This document shows, piece by piece, positions 28,335 through 37,107 of a DNA stretch of 38,475 nucleotides. The position numbers and the translations under genes were made by a program. The stretch is taken from positions 1 to 38,475 of the forward strand of contig JAFGKR010000045.1 in the NCBI GenBank assembly GCA_016928515.1, in the 5' to 3' direction. Every line of letters begins with the position of its first letter. Within the stretch, counting starts at the first letter, position 1. A model generated the notes under the pieces. The model made no database searches. It saw only the letters and a list, made by a program, of their open reading frames with translations, and was not told the DNA's origin. The stretch comes from Bacteroidota bacterium (lineage in GTDB: Bacteria; Bacteroidota; Ignavibacteria; SZUA-365).

Positions 28335-28363
28335 CGTCATGCTTTGACAAGCTCAGCATGACG
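28335..28363. repeat. REP-like palindrome
   Basis: CGTCATGCT (28335-28343) and AGCATGACG (28355-28363) are perfect 9-bp inverted arms with TTGACAAGCTC in the loop. The reverse strand reads MLSLSKH in one frame, a string often seen in spurious ORFs over dispersed GACAAGCTCAG palindromes of environmental bacteria. It lies in the ispH-rpsA gap and has no T-run. Confidence 0.8.
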
Positions 28364-28492
28364 CGGAACAGCCACCAACAATCAACACATGTCTCACTCA
28401 TTTGATAATCCACGCTTCCCGTTTCGTCCCGCATGCCGGTGGCACATGCGTGCTGACGTTCGGCGAAGTGATTCTCACACCAAGGAGTCTTA

Positions 28493-30289
28493 ATGTCAGA
28501 AGAAACCACAAACGCTGCCGTGGATGTCTCTCCGGAGAACGATCAGCAGCACGCCCAGGACGAGACCATCGTCAGGACCGTCGGAACCGTTGTTGAAGAC
28601 CAGGAATATGGTGTACAGGAATTCGACCAGATGCGTTCGATGTACGAAGGCACTCTCACCTCGCTCAAGCAGGGCGAAATCATCGAGGGGAAAATCGTTC
28701 ATCTGAACAAGGATTATGTGACGATCGATATCGGGTTCAAGTCCGAGGGCCTCGTCGACACCAACGAGTTCTCCAATGCGTCCGAACTCAGCGTCGGCGA
28801 CACCGTCGAAGTGTTTCTCGAATCGGTCGAGAACAAGGACGGCAACGTGATTCTCTCCCGCAAGCGCGCCGACTTCGTGCGCATCTGGGAGCGCATTCAG
28901 AAAGCATACGATCACGATGAAATTCTCCAGGGCCGCTGCATCCGCCGGATCAAGGGCGGTATTGTCATGGATCTCATGGGTGTCGACGCCTTCCTTCCGG
29001 GATCGCAGATCGATATTCGTCCTGTGCGCGATTTCGACGCCTACCTCGGCAAGACGCTCGACGTGCGCGTCGTGAAGATCAACCAGCCGGCGGAGAACAT
29101 CGTGGTCAGCCGCAAGGCAATCATCGAAGAACAGATCGCCGGTCAGCGCAAGGCCATTCTCGACAGTCTCGAGAAGGGACAGATCCTCGAGGGCATCGTC
29201 AAGGCCATCGCCGACTTCGGCGTGTTCATCGATCTCGGCGGAGTGGATGGCCTCGTGCACATCACCGACCTCTCCTGGGGCCGCGTGAACCATCCCACCG
29301 AAATCGTGAAGCTCGACCAGACCGTCAACGTCGTTGTGCTCGATTTCGACGAGGAGAAGAGGCGTATCTCTCTCGGTATGAAGCAACTGCAGCCGCATCC
29401 GTGGGAGAACATCGACCAGAAGTATCCCTCCGGAACGCAGGTGCGCGGGAAGGTCGTCTCCCTCGCCGATTACGGTGCTTTCATCGAAATCGAGAAGGGC
29501 ATCGAGGGCCTCATCCACATCTCAGAGATGAGCTGGACCCAGCATATCAAGCATCCATCCCAGGTCGTCTCCATGGGACAGATGGTTGACGCCGTCATCC
29601 TCAATCTCGATGTCGAGAACAAGAAGATCTCCCTCGGCATGAAGCAGCTCGAGCCGGATCCCTGGTCCAACCTCATCGCCAAGTATCCCGTCGGTTCGCA
29701 GCACACCGGTACCGTGCGCAACCTCACCAATTTCGGCGTGTTCGTGGAACTGGAGCCGGGTGTGGACGGACTCGTGCATATCAGCGACCTGTCGTGGACG
29801 AAGAAAATCCGCCATCCGGGAGAACTCGTCAAGAAAGGCGACCGGATCGATGTCGTCATTCTCGGTATCGACACCGACCAGCGCCGCATCTCGCTCGGAC
29901 ACAAGCAGGTGCAGGACAATCCCTGGGACAACTTCGAATCGCTCTTCTCCGTCGGCAGCGACACGGAAGGGAAGATCGTGCGTCTCATTGAAAAGGGTGT
30001 CATCGTCGAGCTTCCGGCCGGCGTGGACGGCTTTGTGCCCAGCTCGCAGCTGGCCACCAAACAGGTGAAAAACATCCCCGAGAACTTCAAGGAAGGCGAC
30101 ACGCTTCCGCTCCGCGTGATCGAGTTCGACAAGGAGAACAAGAAAATCGTGCTCTCCGTCGTCGAGTACTTCAAGAACAAGGACACCGAAGACCTCGAGG
30201 CCTACCTTGCCTCGCACGGACTGCTCAACGCAGCCGACGCAGAGAGCACCGACGTCAAGCCGGAAGATCTCAACTTCGACGATCTCTGA
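28493..30289 (+). CDS. rpsA: 30S ribosomal protein S1
   Basis: The 598-aa RNA-binding protein helps the ribosome engage and unfold mRNA. Six S1 (OB-fold) domains are visible. The first two are divergent (GEIIEGKIVHLNKDYVTIDIGFKSEGLV; QGRCIRRIKGGIVMDLMGVDAFLPGSQ). Domains 3-5 are canonical (GIVKAIADFGVFIDLGGVDGLVHITDLSW and similar, each ending ..RISLGMKQL). The sixth (GKIVRLIEKGVIVELPAGVDGFVPSSQ) is more divergent. An acidic N-terminal arm of about 60 residues precedes them. AAGGAG lies 6 nt before the ATG, the strongest Shine-Dalgarno of the window. It ends in a textbook terminator. Confidence 0.97.
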   Translation: MSEETTNAAVDVSPENDQQHAQDETIVRTVGTVVEDQEYGVQEFDQMRSMYEGTLTSLKQGEIIEGKIVHLNKDYVTIDIGFKSEGLVDTNEFSNASELSVGDTVEVFLESVENKDGNVILSRKRADFVRIWERIQKAYDHDEILQGRCIRRIKGGIVMDLMGVDAFLPGSQIDIRPVRDFDAYLGKTLDVRVVKINQPAENIVVSRKAIIEEQIAGQRKAILDSLEKGQILEGIVKAIADFGVFIDLGGVDGLVHITDLSWGRVNHPTEIVKLDQTVNVVVLDFDEEKRRISLGMKQLQPHPWENIDQKYPSGTQVRGKVVSLADYGAFIEIEKGIEGLIHISEMSWTQHIKHPSQVVSMGQMVDAVILNLDVENKKISLGMKQLEPDPWSNLIAKYPVGSQHTGTVRNLTNFGVFVELEPGVDGLVHISDLSWTKKIRHPGELVKKGDRIDVVILGIDTDQRRISLGHKQVQDNPWDNFESLFSVGSDTEGKIVRLIEKGVIVELPAGVDGFVPSSQLATKQVKNIPENFKEGDTLPLRVIEFDKENKKIVLSVVEYFKNKDTEDLEAYLASHGLLNAADAESTDVKPEDLNFDDL

Positions 30290-30316
30290 GGAAATCGCTG
30301 ACGTATGTCAAAGCAG

Positions 30317-30343
30317 CCGGGTCCGAAAGGGCCCGGTTTTTTT
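30317..30343 (+). terminator. Intrinsic terminator of rpsA
   Basis: CCGGGTCC-GAAA-GGGCCCGG forms an 8-bp stem (one U-G pair) with a GAAA tetraloop, followed by seven T. It lies 28 nt after the rpsA stop. Confidence 0.96.
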
Positions 30344-30381
30344 ATGGATACGTTAAAAGGGTAAAAGGGAAAAGGGTTACA

Positions 30382-30969
30382 CTACCGCGTGTAGGACACC
30401 AGTTCGGTGAGCACTTCGTCGTCGTTGTCGTCGCTGAAAAGGCTCAGTCCCTGCATGGAATGCTCTCGCACCAGTCCGACGCCATCGGCAAACCACCAGG
30501 TGACACTCCCGATGCTTTCCACCTGCACGGCGATTTTCACGGTCTCGTACGTCCTTCCCTTGACCGTGATGGTTTCCCGCTCGATCTCGTTTTCCTCGTA
30601 TTCGTGTTTGAAAAGGGGATAGTATCCCTCAATCGGGTGATCACCGATGGAATAGATCGTCCCTGCACTATCGAACACTCCGATGGTGGCAGTCCAATCC
30701 GGAGACTTGTCCGGTATCCGCAGCAGCATCCACGTGAAGTGCCCTCTGCTATTGGTCGCCGTATCAATCTTCAGGTCCATCATGACTGAGGGCCCGATCC
30801 AGTCCTTGAAGACATTGGTCTCATATGTCCAGACGTACCCTTTCGCGAAGGGGAAGTAATCCACTGTGTTCGACGGCGGGACGGGATTGTCTTCGTCGTC
30901 GCTGCAGGAGCTCATGAACAACGGAAGCAACAGAACGGAAAACGCAAACAGTTTCAGGCGAAGCGGCAT
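30382..30969 (-). CDS. Lipoprotein with probable surface-export signal
   Basis: The start is ATG 30969, with GGAGG 5 nt upstream; the track start at 31086 would put the lipoprotein signal inside the protein. The 195-aa product has a signal MPLRLKLFAFSVLLLPLFMSSC with acylation at C22. The residues after Cys are SDDEDN, matching the SDD-type lipoprotein export signal known from Bacteroidota, which sends lipoproteins to the cell surface. The mature part is beta-rich with repeated Trp (YVWTYETNVFKDW, VTWWFADGVGLVREHS), resembling small beta-barrel/jellyroll domains found in FCB lipoproteins. No function recognised. Gene ends convergently against the rpsA terminator. Confidence 0.85.
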   Translation of the reverse strand: MPLRLKLFAFSVLLLPLFMSSCSDDEDNPVPPSNTVDYFPFAKGYVWTYETNVFKDWIGPSVMMDLKIDTATNSRGHFTWMLLRIPDKSPDWTATIGVFDSAGTIYSIGDHPIEGYYPLFKHEYEENEIERETITVKGRTYETVKIAVQVESIGSVTWWFADGVGLVREHSMQGLSLFSDDNDDEVLTELVSYTR

Positions 30970-31371
30970 GGGATCCTCCGGATGGATCGTGGATGAGATG
31001 AGAAGCCGTGGGCGGAGCTTCTCTCGGAATGCGGACAAAATAGGCAATTGCACACCGGAATCATAGATACTCCGTATTACAGACATTGACCACGGATTCG
31101 TCCATCAGTTCGTCCATTCCGTCACTTGACATTGACGGAAAATAACTCGATAATAAATTCTATTATTTGTGAAACGCTCTGTCGACCCGCGACCTGACCA
31201 CTGTGCGTCGGCGCTCCGCGGGAGAGAGGGCGCCTGTTGACGGAGTACTTCGATGCGTGCGCATGCCTGCCGCCGGTGACACGCGTCTCCCGCCTGCGCA
31301 TGAACGACGCGGTCCGCGCGTCATGGAACCGTTGATCACGATTTTTCCTCACCAGTTCATGTGGAGTCGAC
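30970..31371. other. 402-bp gene-free stretch between divergent lipoprotein and giant T9SS gene
   Basis: No credible ORF of its own; the ORFs running through it are extensions of the flanking genes. The left part should hold the lipoprotein promoter: on the minus strand TATTTTG (31042-31036) is one base short of a Bacteroidota -7 box. The centre holds the promoter at 31126-31154. The right 200 nt would be a long GC-rich leader of the T9SS gene. Confidence 0.6.
31126..31154 (+). promoter_or_regulatory. Sigma70-type promoter for the 1872-aa T9SS gene
   Basis: TTGACA, an exact 17-nt spacer and GATAAT give a near-consensus promoter. Just after it ATAATA (31150-31155) and TATTAT (31161-31166) form a small inverted repeat overlapping the -10, a possible operator. 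The leader to the ATG at 31372 would be about 210 nt. Confidence 0.65.
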
Positions 31372-34300
31372 ATGACCTGTTTCTCCTGCTTCCGCCATGC
31401 AACGTTCCTGTGCATGCTCATCATCTCCCTGCAGTGCGCGTTCGCGCCGTCCGCTTTCTCCCAGGGCGTCGTCATTCCCACAGATACGACACAGGGTGAT
31501 TTTCTGCGCGCGTACCAGTTCGCGTTCAGCCGGGCATCCACGGATTATCGCTTCACCAGCAGCACGATGGATGCGACACTGTTTCCGAAGTGGGGAGAGT
31601 ATTCCGTCTACTGGGTGAAATCGGGTCCCCGTCGCGGGACCTTCGTCTATCCTGACGAGATGCCGTCCGGATATTCCTCCGTCACAACCGAACCCTATTC
31701 GAAATACAACTGGCGCGCGGAGGATCATCTCGCCCTCTCCTTCAAGGCCTACTCGCAGACTGTGGCGATATTCCGCAGCCGCATACGCAGCGGCGGGGTC
31801 AGCGCGTCGTGGGAGGCGGTGTATTTCCGCAATCTCTTCGATTCCTTCTTCTATCCGGGCATCTCGTACCACGTCGATGAACGGGAGATCGATTCCAGCG
31901 GACTCAGCTGGACGACACAACTTCTCATCATCCCGTCCTTCTCCATGTTCGGAATGGATGCCCGCTTTTACGTCGACAGCATGTTCGCCGCCTCGCCCCG
32001 GCTTGAGGAGCGACTGTTGTCCTTCCTCGCCCGCGGCGGCACGATTTATACCGAGGGCAACGCCGTGTACGTGATTGAAAAACTCGGCATTCTGCCCGAG
32101 AACGCGATCGATTACCGCGAGGGCATCCTCCCCGATCCCGAGTCCGGCACGGTGGAAGTGGACATCCTTCCTTCCGTCAACCCCCTGTCCATGGCGGCTG
32201 AGGGAGCGGGGATGACCGTCCACGCGAGCACCATTCCCGTCGTCCAGGCCGACGGAGCGGAGGTCATCGCCCGTGCGCGAGGAAGCAATGTCCCTGTTGT
32301 ATTCAGTTTCGCAGGCGAGAAGGCGTTCGGCGGGAAAATCGTCTGCAACACGGCTCTGCCGGCGGTGGGCGGATCCGGCGGGATGCTGCCAGACGATTCC
32401 ACGAACGCGGGGCGGCAGTTCCAGTGGATTCTCAACACCATGGTGTATGCATTCGGCACGAACGTCGACGTCACGCGCTCGGTGTACAACGAGCTTCCCG
32501 ACACGCTGACTGCAGGACGAAATGCCGCATCCTACGACCGCCGCGACACGTTGGAAATCCGCGTCATCGTGCGGAATCTCTCTTCCGTCGCGGTGGAAGG
32601 GATACGGATCCAGGAATCCATCCGGGGCTTTTTCGATTTCATCGACGTCCGTACCGAGGGTGTGGAGTACACGTATTCCGGCACAAACCTGACCTTCACA
32701 GGGATCGCGCTTCCGCCGCATTCCGAGAAGGTGATCGTCTACCGCATCGCCACGCCGGAACCCGACGACGAGCGGCACGCGATCGTGAACAACTACATTT
32801 CGTGGGCATCGTATATCTACGCATCCTACAACACGACGTCCTACACCGATCATGAAGGAGCGGTGTCGTACCGGAAATACCGGAACTACGTGGACATCAT
32901 GTTCTCCGCCCGTCTCGTGGCGGACACGGACCTGAACTGGAAGAACTTCCTCGGGCTGTATTACCAGCCGTTTAAGGTGTTCATGATGATGGAAAACAAG
33001 GAACGTACCGGGGCGACAGGGACGCGATACGTGCAGTACGTTCCGAAGGACGTGCCGTTCTACTGGACGGACAAGTCCATCGACATTCCGATTCTCAAAA
33101 CACCGGGCGGGAAGTATGTCGACATCCTTCGCGGCAGCACCGACGAGGCGCATCCGGAATACGATATGGACAATGACGGGCATCCCGACGCCTGGCTGGA
33201 TCAGTCCTCCATCTACCCGAAGAACTACACCATCGAGGAAACCGAGGTGTACTGGCTGAATCCCTGGGAGCATCTGCGCAGCGGGGATACACGCTACTAC
33301 GAGGATATCGACCATGACGGGAAGCGCGCGCAGGACACCGACGGTGACGGCGTCGTGGACGTCGAGGAGCCGGGCGACAAAATCCGCGTGTGGAAAATCA
33401 CCTGGGACATGGGAAAGGTGGCGGGATACGAATTCCACGATCCCTACTGTTATTTCGAGCTGTGGGTGGATCCGCCGGATCTCGTTCCGATGTCCGCCGG
33501 CGTCGCGGAAGTGTACGACCGCCTCGATCAGGATGTTGCGGGCATGTTTTATCCCTATTCACCCGATATCTCCCTGCCCGATCTCGCCGACACGTCATGG
33601 ACGCACTGGATGGAGCGCGACGCGGCGGGGAACGTGATCTGGAAACAGCTCATCCGGCAGAGCATCGGCAACTACGAGGGTTTCACCTTCATCGACACGC
33701 TGCGGTCGGGGTACGCGCTGCGTCCCACGGATCTCTGCGCCGGCACTGTCCCGCAGCCGCATCGCGAGTTCATCGCCGTGCTCTCCCTCGGCGGGGAGGA
33801 GATTGACATGGAGGATCCCATGCCGGAGAAATCAGAATATTCCAACCTGGAGTACACGACAATATTCGGGGAGACGCGGCACTGTCCGATTCGCACCACC
33901 TACACGTACTACGCGCCGCTGCCGAATCCGCTGCAGTTCGAGTACGTGACGAACAACTTCACCATCACCGATCCCGAGGACGGGAGGGTACTGCCTCATC
34001 TTCCCGCCTACGGGAAGGCGAATCTCACATTCGATATCGACGCATCCACCGAATACACGTATTACTGGATCCGCAATGCCGGGCATGACGTGGATTACAA
34101 CGATCCCTCGCTCGCGCAGGAGGGGGTGGAGGAGCTCGGCGACGGCGTCTTCGGCTACATGCTCTACGACATCCCGAAGGGGATGGGCGGGTACAGCATC
34201 ACGCTGCCGAAGAAGGCGGACGGCAGTTATGATGTGGATCGCATCGTGCAGGTGGATGGCGCACCGTTCCGGCCCTGGCTCGACAATCCCAACACCTCCA

Positions 34301-36990
34301 ATGAGATTCGCATTCTCGAGGACCCCTTCGCCTATCATGTTTCCATTCCCCAGATCCTGATCCCGCCTGCGCTGGACGACGACAACTTCGACGGCATCGA
34401 CGACTGGATCGACGACCGGGGCGACCGCTTCCAGTCGAAAACCGGCTTCCTGCACGACGGCTTCATGCTCGGCAACGGGGAGCAGTACCTCGATTACCCG
34501 CGCGAGCCGTTCCAGGACGACATCTACGGCATGGTCACCAGCGGCTGGTACGGCGGGGAGGACGGCACATACGGCGACGATTTCTTCGAGACCCTTGGAA
34601 AGACGCATGTGACCATCAGGGCGGAGTACGAGGGACAGGGACGCGAGGGTTCGATCGACATCAGCAAGGGCGGCTGGCTTGTTGTGGAGGAGATTTTCGG
34701 AGGATCACCATGGGTGCTGTTCTCGCATGCCCTTGCGGCCCACGCGGAAGGAGTGAACTATCAATTGACATCGAGCGTCACACCCTCCGCCGCCCGCTTC
34801 GGACTGGACACCGTCTATGTGAAGCATGTGGTGCAGGACCGCGGTGAGCCGCACGACTTCAACGCGAACTTCGATCCCTACTACGTTTCGCGCGGGTATG
34901 GCGAGACCACCATCTCCACGTACGCCGGCGGACAGGATCCCTGCGGCTTCATCACGCCCGCAGTGACCTTTCCCACCATCATCGATCTCGAACGCGATCG
35001 GAAATTGATCACGCTCATGGCGAACGCCGATCCCTCGAATCCGGCTCTGTCCGACTATCCGAAGTCCGGGGAAGGATGCTTTGTGGAAGTGCGCATCGAG
35101 GTGTCGAACGGTACCGACGCCAACTGGCTGAACACCACGATCACGCCGGTGCTCGGTGAGGAACTCGGCCAAACCATGCTGGTGATGAACTACGTCTCCT
35201 ACCCGCGTCCGCTGGTGCCCGCCAAGGTGGATCCAGCCACGGGGCGTGTCATCCGCGGCGGCGACGATCCCGGTTCCTTCCGTGCGGGCTGGCGCTTCAA
35301 TCAGCCCGAGGGCGAGGTGCTCGTGAAAATGGGCAGCACCCTTCCCCTCATGCAGCCGTCACGACGCGCGTATTTCGTTTTCCTTTTCCGTGTGGATGAT
35401 ACGCTCTCACCCGGCATTTACGACATCGATTTCACCATGGACGGCGAGCTGCGCAGCTATGACGGCAGTGTCGCGGGCAGGGCAGATTACGACGTGCCGT
35501 CCTGCAAATTCAGCATCACCCGACGGGACTCGAGGGGCAATGTCGCCACGTATCAGAAGCTGGTGCTCGGACAGGGAAGGCTGGAAGACATCCGGACCGA
35601 TATGATCGCCCCGCAGTTCAGGGGATTGGAGGACGTGCGGTGGTCCGATCGGGATATCAACGGGACGCATTTCGATACACTCCGCGCATCCCTGGATGTT
35701 GTGTACGATGCGGAATCCGGCATCGAGACCATTGACCTGTCATCCTTCGGTCTCTTCCCGACGCCCGAGCGAACGCGCCTGTACATGCTGGAGAAGGCGG
35801 AGGTCAGCAGCGGCGGATCGGACGAGGCACTGAAAATCACATCCGGTGAGCGACTCCGTTACAGCAGTGAACCGTTCGGTGAAGGGGAGATGGCATACAA
35901 GGCGTTGACCGTATCCACTGTCGGGCCCAAACTCATGCTCGCGAAATCGGTCGAGGAGGTGAACGGGCGGCCGTACTGTGCGGACAGCATTTCCACCTTC
36001 ACCGCAGGGGAGGAAAAGAACGTCCTGGTGAGTGTCGACGTCTCGAACCAGGGATCCACACTGGCCGAGAATGTCGTGCTGTGCGTCGATCCGGGACCAT
36101 ATTATCATCCTGTTGAGTCCGCGTTGCCTGACGTCTGCACGGTCGGAGAGGAGGGTATCACCGCGCAGCTCGCCTCGCTTCTTCCGGGCGAGCGGCGGCG
36201 GGTGTCGCTGCTGCTGCGTCCCTATGAGGATGTTTGCGAAGGCGTGTACGATTCCTGCGCCCTGCTCAAGGGGATGGACGCCGCGTACGGCGGGAGTTAC
36301 GCGTTGTCGGGGAAACAGTACAAGTCCCGTTTCACCGTTCCCGATCCTTCGCCGCTGGATCTGCCTGCGTATGACTTCCTGGCCGAGCGGGTGATTGCAT
36401 CGCAGGATGCCGCGCAGCCGGGTGAAACGATTCGTCTGTACGCCCACATTCTCAGTGGCGTGGTGTCACCCGATGAACTCTGTGTGGCATTTTACGCGAT
36501 CGTCAACGAACGTGACACCATGCTCATCGGAGAGCAGTACCTGAGGGATCCGGGTGTGAACATTTCGGAAGTCGTGACGCAGGATTTCACGGTTCCGGAC
36601 AGTGCGCGGCTCATCGAGTTCATGACCATTACCGATCCGCGGAATTGTTACGGGGAGTTTTGTGAGTACAACAATGTCTCCTCCATGCAGCTTCCGCTGC
36701 GCGGACTCGACTGGATCCTCGACGTCACGAATTACCCGAATCCCGTGCAGGATTACGCGCTCATCACCTACGTGCTTCCCGAACCGGTGAAGCAGTTGAC
36801 GCTCATCGTCTTCAATCTCGACGGCCGGGAGCTGCTCCGCATCGAAAACGCCCCCACCGCCATTGGACGTCATTTCATCGACTGGCGCGCGCCGGAGCTC
36901 GCCACCGGAACGTACATGTACACTTTCGAGGGCATCGACCAGCGCGGCGCGCGGAAGACCTATTCCGGCAAGGTGGTGAAGGTGGAGTGA
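31372..36990 (+). CDS. Giant T9SS-secreted surface protein with calcium-loop repeats
   Basis: The 1872-aa protein has a signal peptide (..LIISLQCAFAPSAFS-QG) and GGAG 5 nt before the ATG. An N-terminal region of about 380 residues has alternating strand/helix pattern (LLIIPSFSMFGMD..., LARGGTIYTEGNAVYVIEKLG), reminiscent of a Rossmann-like or glutamine-amidotransferase fold. CARDB/DUF11-like beta-sandwiches follow (about 405-470 and 1540-1625). Calcium-type DxDxDG loops lie at about 598 (DMDNDGHPDAW), 645-663 (DIDHDGKRAQDTDGDGVVD) and 1000 (DDDNFDGIDDW). The C-terminus is a T9SS sorting domain (TNYPNPVQDYALITYVL...GTYMYTFEG). It is probably anchored to or released from the surface; the substrate or partner is unknown. 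No other large domain is recognised. Confidence 0.82.
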   Translation: MTCFSCFRHATFLCMLIISLQCAFAPSAFSQGVVIPTDTTQGDFLRAYQFAFSRASTDYRFTSSTMDATLFPKWGEYSVYWVKSGPRRGTFVYPDEMPSGYSSVTTEPYSKYNWRAEDHLALSFKAYSQTVAIFRSRIRSGGVSASWEAVYFRNLFDSFFYPGISYHVDEREIDSSGLSWTTQLLIIPSFSMFGMDARFYVDSMFAASPRLEERLLSFLARGGTIYTEGNAVYVIEKLGILPENAIDYREGILPDPESGTVEVDILPSVNPLSMAAEGAGMTVHASTIPVVQADGAEVIARARGSNVPVVFSFAGEKAFGGKIVCNTALPAVGGSGGMLPDDSTNAGRQFQWILNTMVYAFGTNVDVTRSVYNELPDTLTAGRNAASYDRRDTLEIRVIVRNLSSVAVEGIRIQESIRGFFDFIDVRTEGVEYTYSGTNLTFTGIALPPHSEKVIVYRIATPEPDDERHAIVNNYISWASYIYASYNTTSYTDHEGAVSYRKYRNYVDIMFSARLVADTDLNWKNFLGLYYQPFKVFMMMENKERTGATGTRYVQYVPKDVPFYWTDKSIDIPILKTPGGKYVDILRGSTDEAHPEYDMDNDGHPDAWLDQSSIYPKNYTIEETEVYWLNPWEHLRSGDTRYYEDIDHDGKRAQDTDGDGVVDVEEPGDKIRVWKITWDMGKVAGYEFHDPYCYFELWVDPPDLVPMSAGVAEVYDRLDQDVAGMFYPYSPDISLPDLADTSWTHWMERDAAGNVIWKQLIRQSIGNYEGFTFIDTLRSGYALRPTDLCAGTVPQPHREFIAVLSLGGEEIDMEDPMPEKSEYSNLEYTTIFGETRHCPIRTTYTYYAPLPNPLQFEYVTNNFTITDPEDGRVLPHLPAYGKANLTFDIDASTEYTYYWIRNAGHDVDYNDPSLAQEGVEELGDGVFGYMLYDIPKGMGGYSITLPKKADGSYDVDRIVQVDGAPFRPWLDNPNTSNEIRILEDPFAYHVSIPQILIPPALDDDNFDGIDDWIDDRGDRFQSKTGFLHDGFMLGNGEQYLDYPREPFQDDIYGMVTSGWYGGEDGTYGDDFFETLGKTHVTIRAEYEGQGREGSIDISKGGWLVVEEIFGGSPWVLFSHALAAHAEGVNYQLTSSVTPSAARFGLDTVYVKHVVQDRGEPHDFNANFDPYYVSRGYGETTISTYAGGQDPCGFITPAVTFPTIIDLERDRKLITLMANADPSNPALSDYPKSGEGCFVEVRIEVSNGTDANWLNTTITPVLGEELGQTMLVMNYVSYPRPLVPAKVDPATGRVIRGGDDPGSFRAGWRFNQPEGEVLVKMGSTLPLMQPSRRAYFVFLFRVDDTLSPGIYDIDFTMDGELRSYDGSVAGRADYDVPSCKFSITRRDSRGNVATYQKLVLGQGRLEDIRTDMIAPQFRGLEDVRWSDRDINGTHFDTLRASLDVVYDAESGIETIDLSSFGLFPTPERTRLYMLEKAEVSSGGSDEALKITSGERLRYSSEPFGEGEMAYKALTVSTVGPKLMLAKSVEEVNGRPYCADSISTFTAGEEKNVLVSVDVSNQGSTLAENVVLCVDPGPYYHPVESALPDVCTVGEEGITAQLASLLPGERRRVSLLLRPYEDVCEGVYDSCALLKGMDAAYGGSYALSGKQYKSRFTVPDPSPLDLPAYDFLAERVIASQDAAQPGETIRLYAHILSGVVSPDELCVAFYAIVNERDTMLIGEQYLRDPGVNISEVVTQDFTVPDSARLIEFMTITDPRNCYGEFCEYNNVSSMQLPLRGLDWILDVTNYPNPVQDYALITYVLPEPVKQLTLIVFNLDGRELLRIENAPTAIGRHFIDWRAPELATGTYMYTFEGIDQRGARKTYSGKVVKVE

Positions 36991-37005
36991 GAGCGCCTCA
37001 ACTGT

Positions 37006-37030
37006 AGGGGCGAGCCAACGGCTCGCCCCT
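37006..37030. repeat. Perfect 11-bp palindrome after the T9SS gene
   Basis: AGGGGCGAGCC (37006-37016) and GGCTCGCCCCT (37020-37030) flank a 3-nt loop. It starts 16 nt after the stop and could end transcription, but no T-run follows. Its form (GTAGGGGCGAGCC) resembles a GC-rich palindrome dispersed in environmental genomes. Confidence 0.8.
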
Positions 37031-37052
37031 GCTCAGCAATTCTGAGAATCAT

Positions 37053-37094
37053 GTTGTACGGGATGCATTCTCATTGTACATTATCCTGTACAAC
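37053..37094. promoter_or_regulatory. YefM-type operator of the toxin-antitoxin pair
   Basis: Two exact TGTACA sites (37075-37080 and 37087-37092) have centres 12 bp apart, the geometry described for the E. coli yefM-yoeB operator. A third, imperfect TGTACG lies at 37055-37060, and GTTGTAC (37053) with GTACAAC (37088) form a wider perfect inverted repeat. A weak promoter, TTGTAC-N17-TACATT (37054-37082), overlaps the sites, so binding by antitoxin would block it. Confidence 0.8.
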
Positions 37095-37107
37095 AGGAGA
37101 GCCCGCA

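Noticed and set aside
28300-28509. 69-aa minus-strand ORF containing MLSLSKH
   Set aside because: Produced by translation of the palindromic repeat; a known type of spurious ORF.
31357-33438. 693-aa minus-strand ORF
   Set aside because: It lies wholly opposite the T9SS gene, has no recognisable domain and is an antisense shadow of GC-rich codons.
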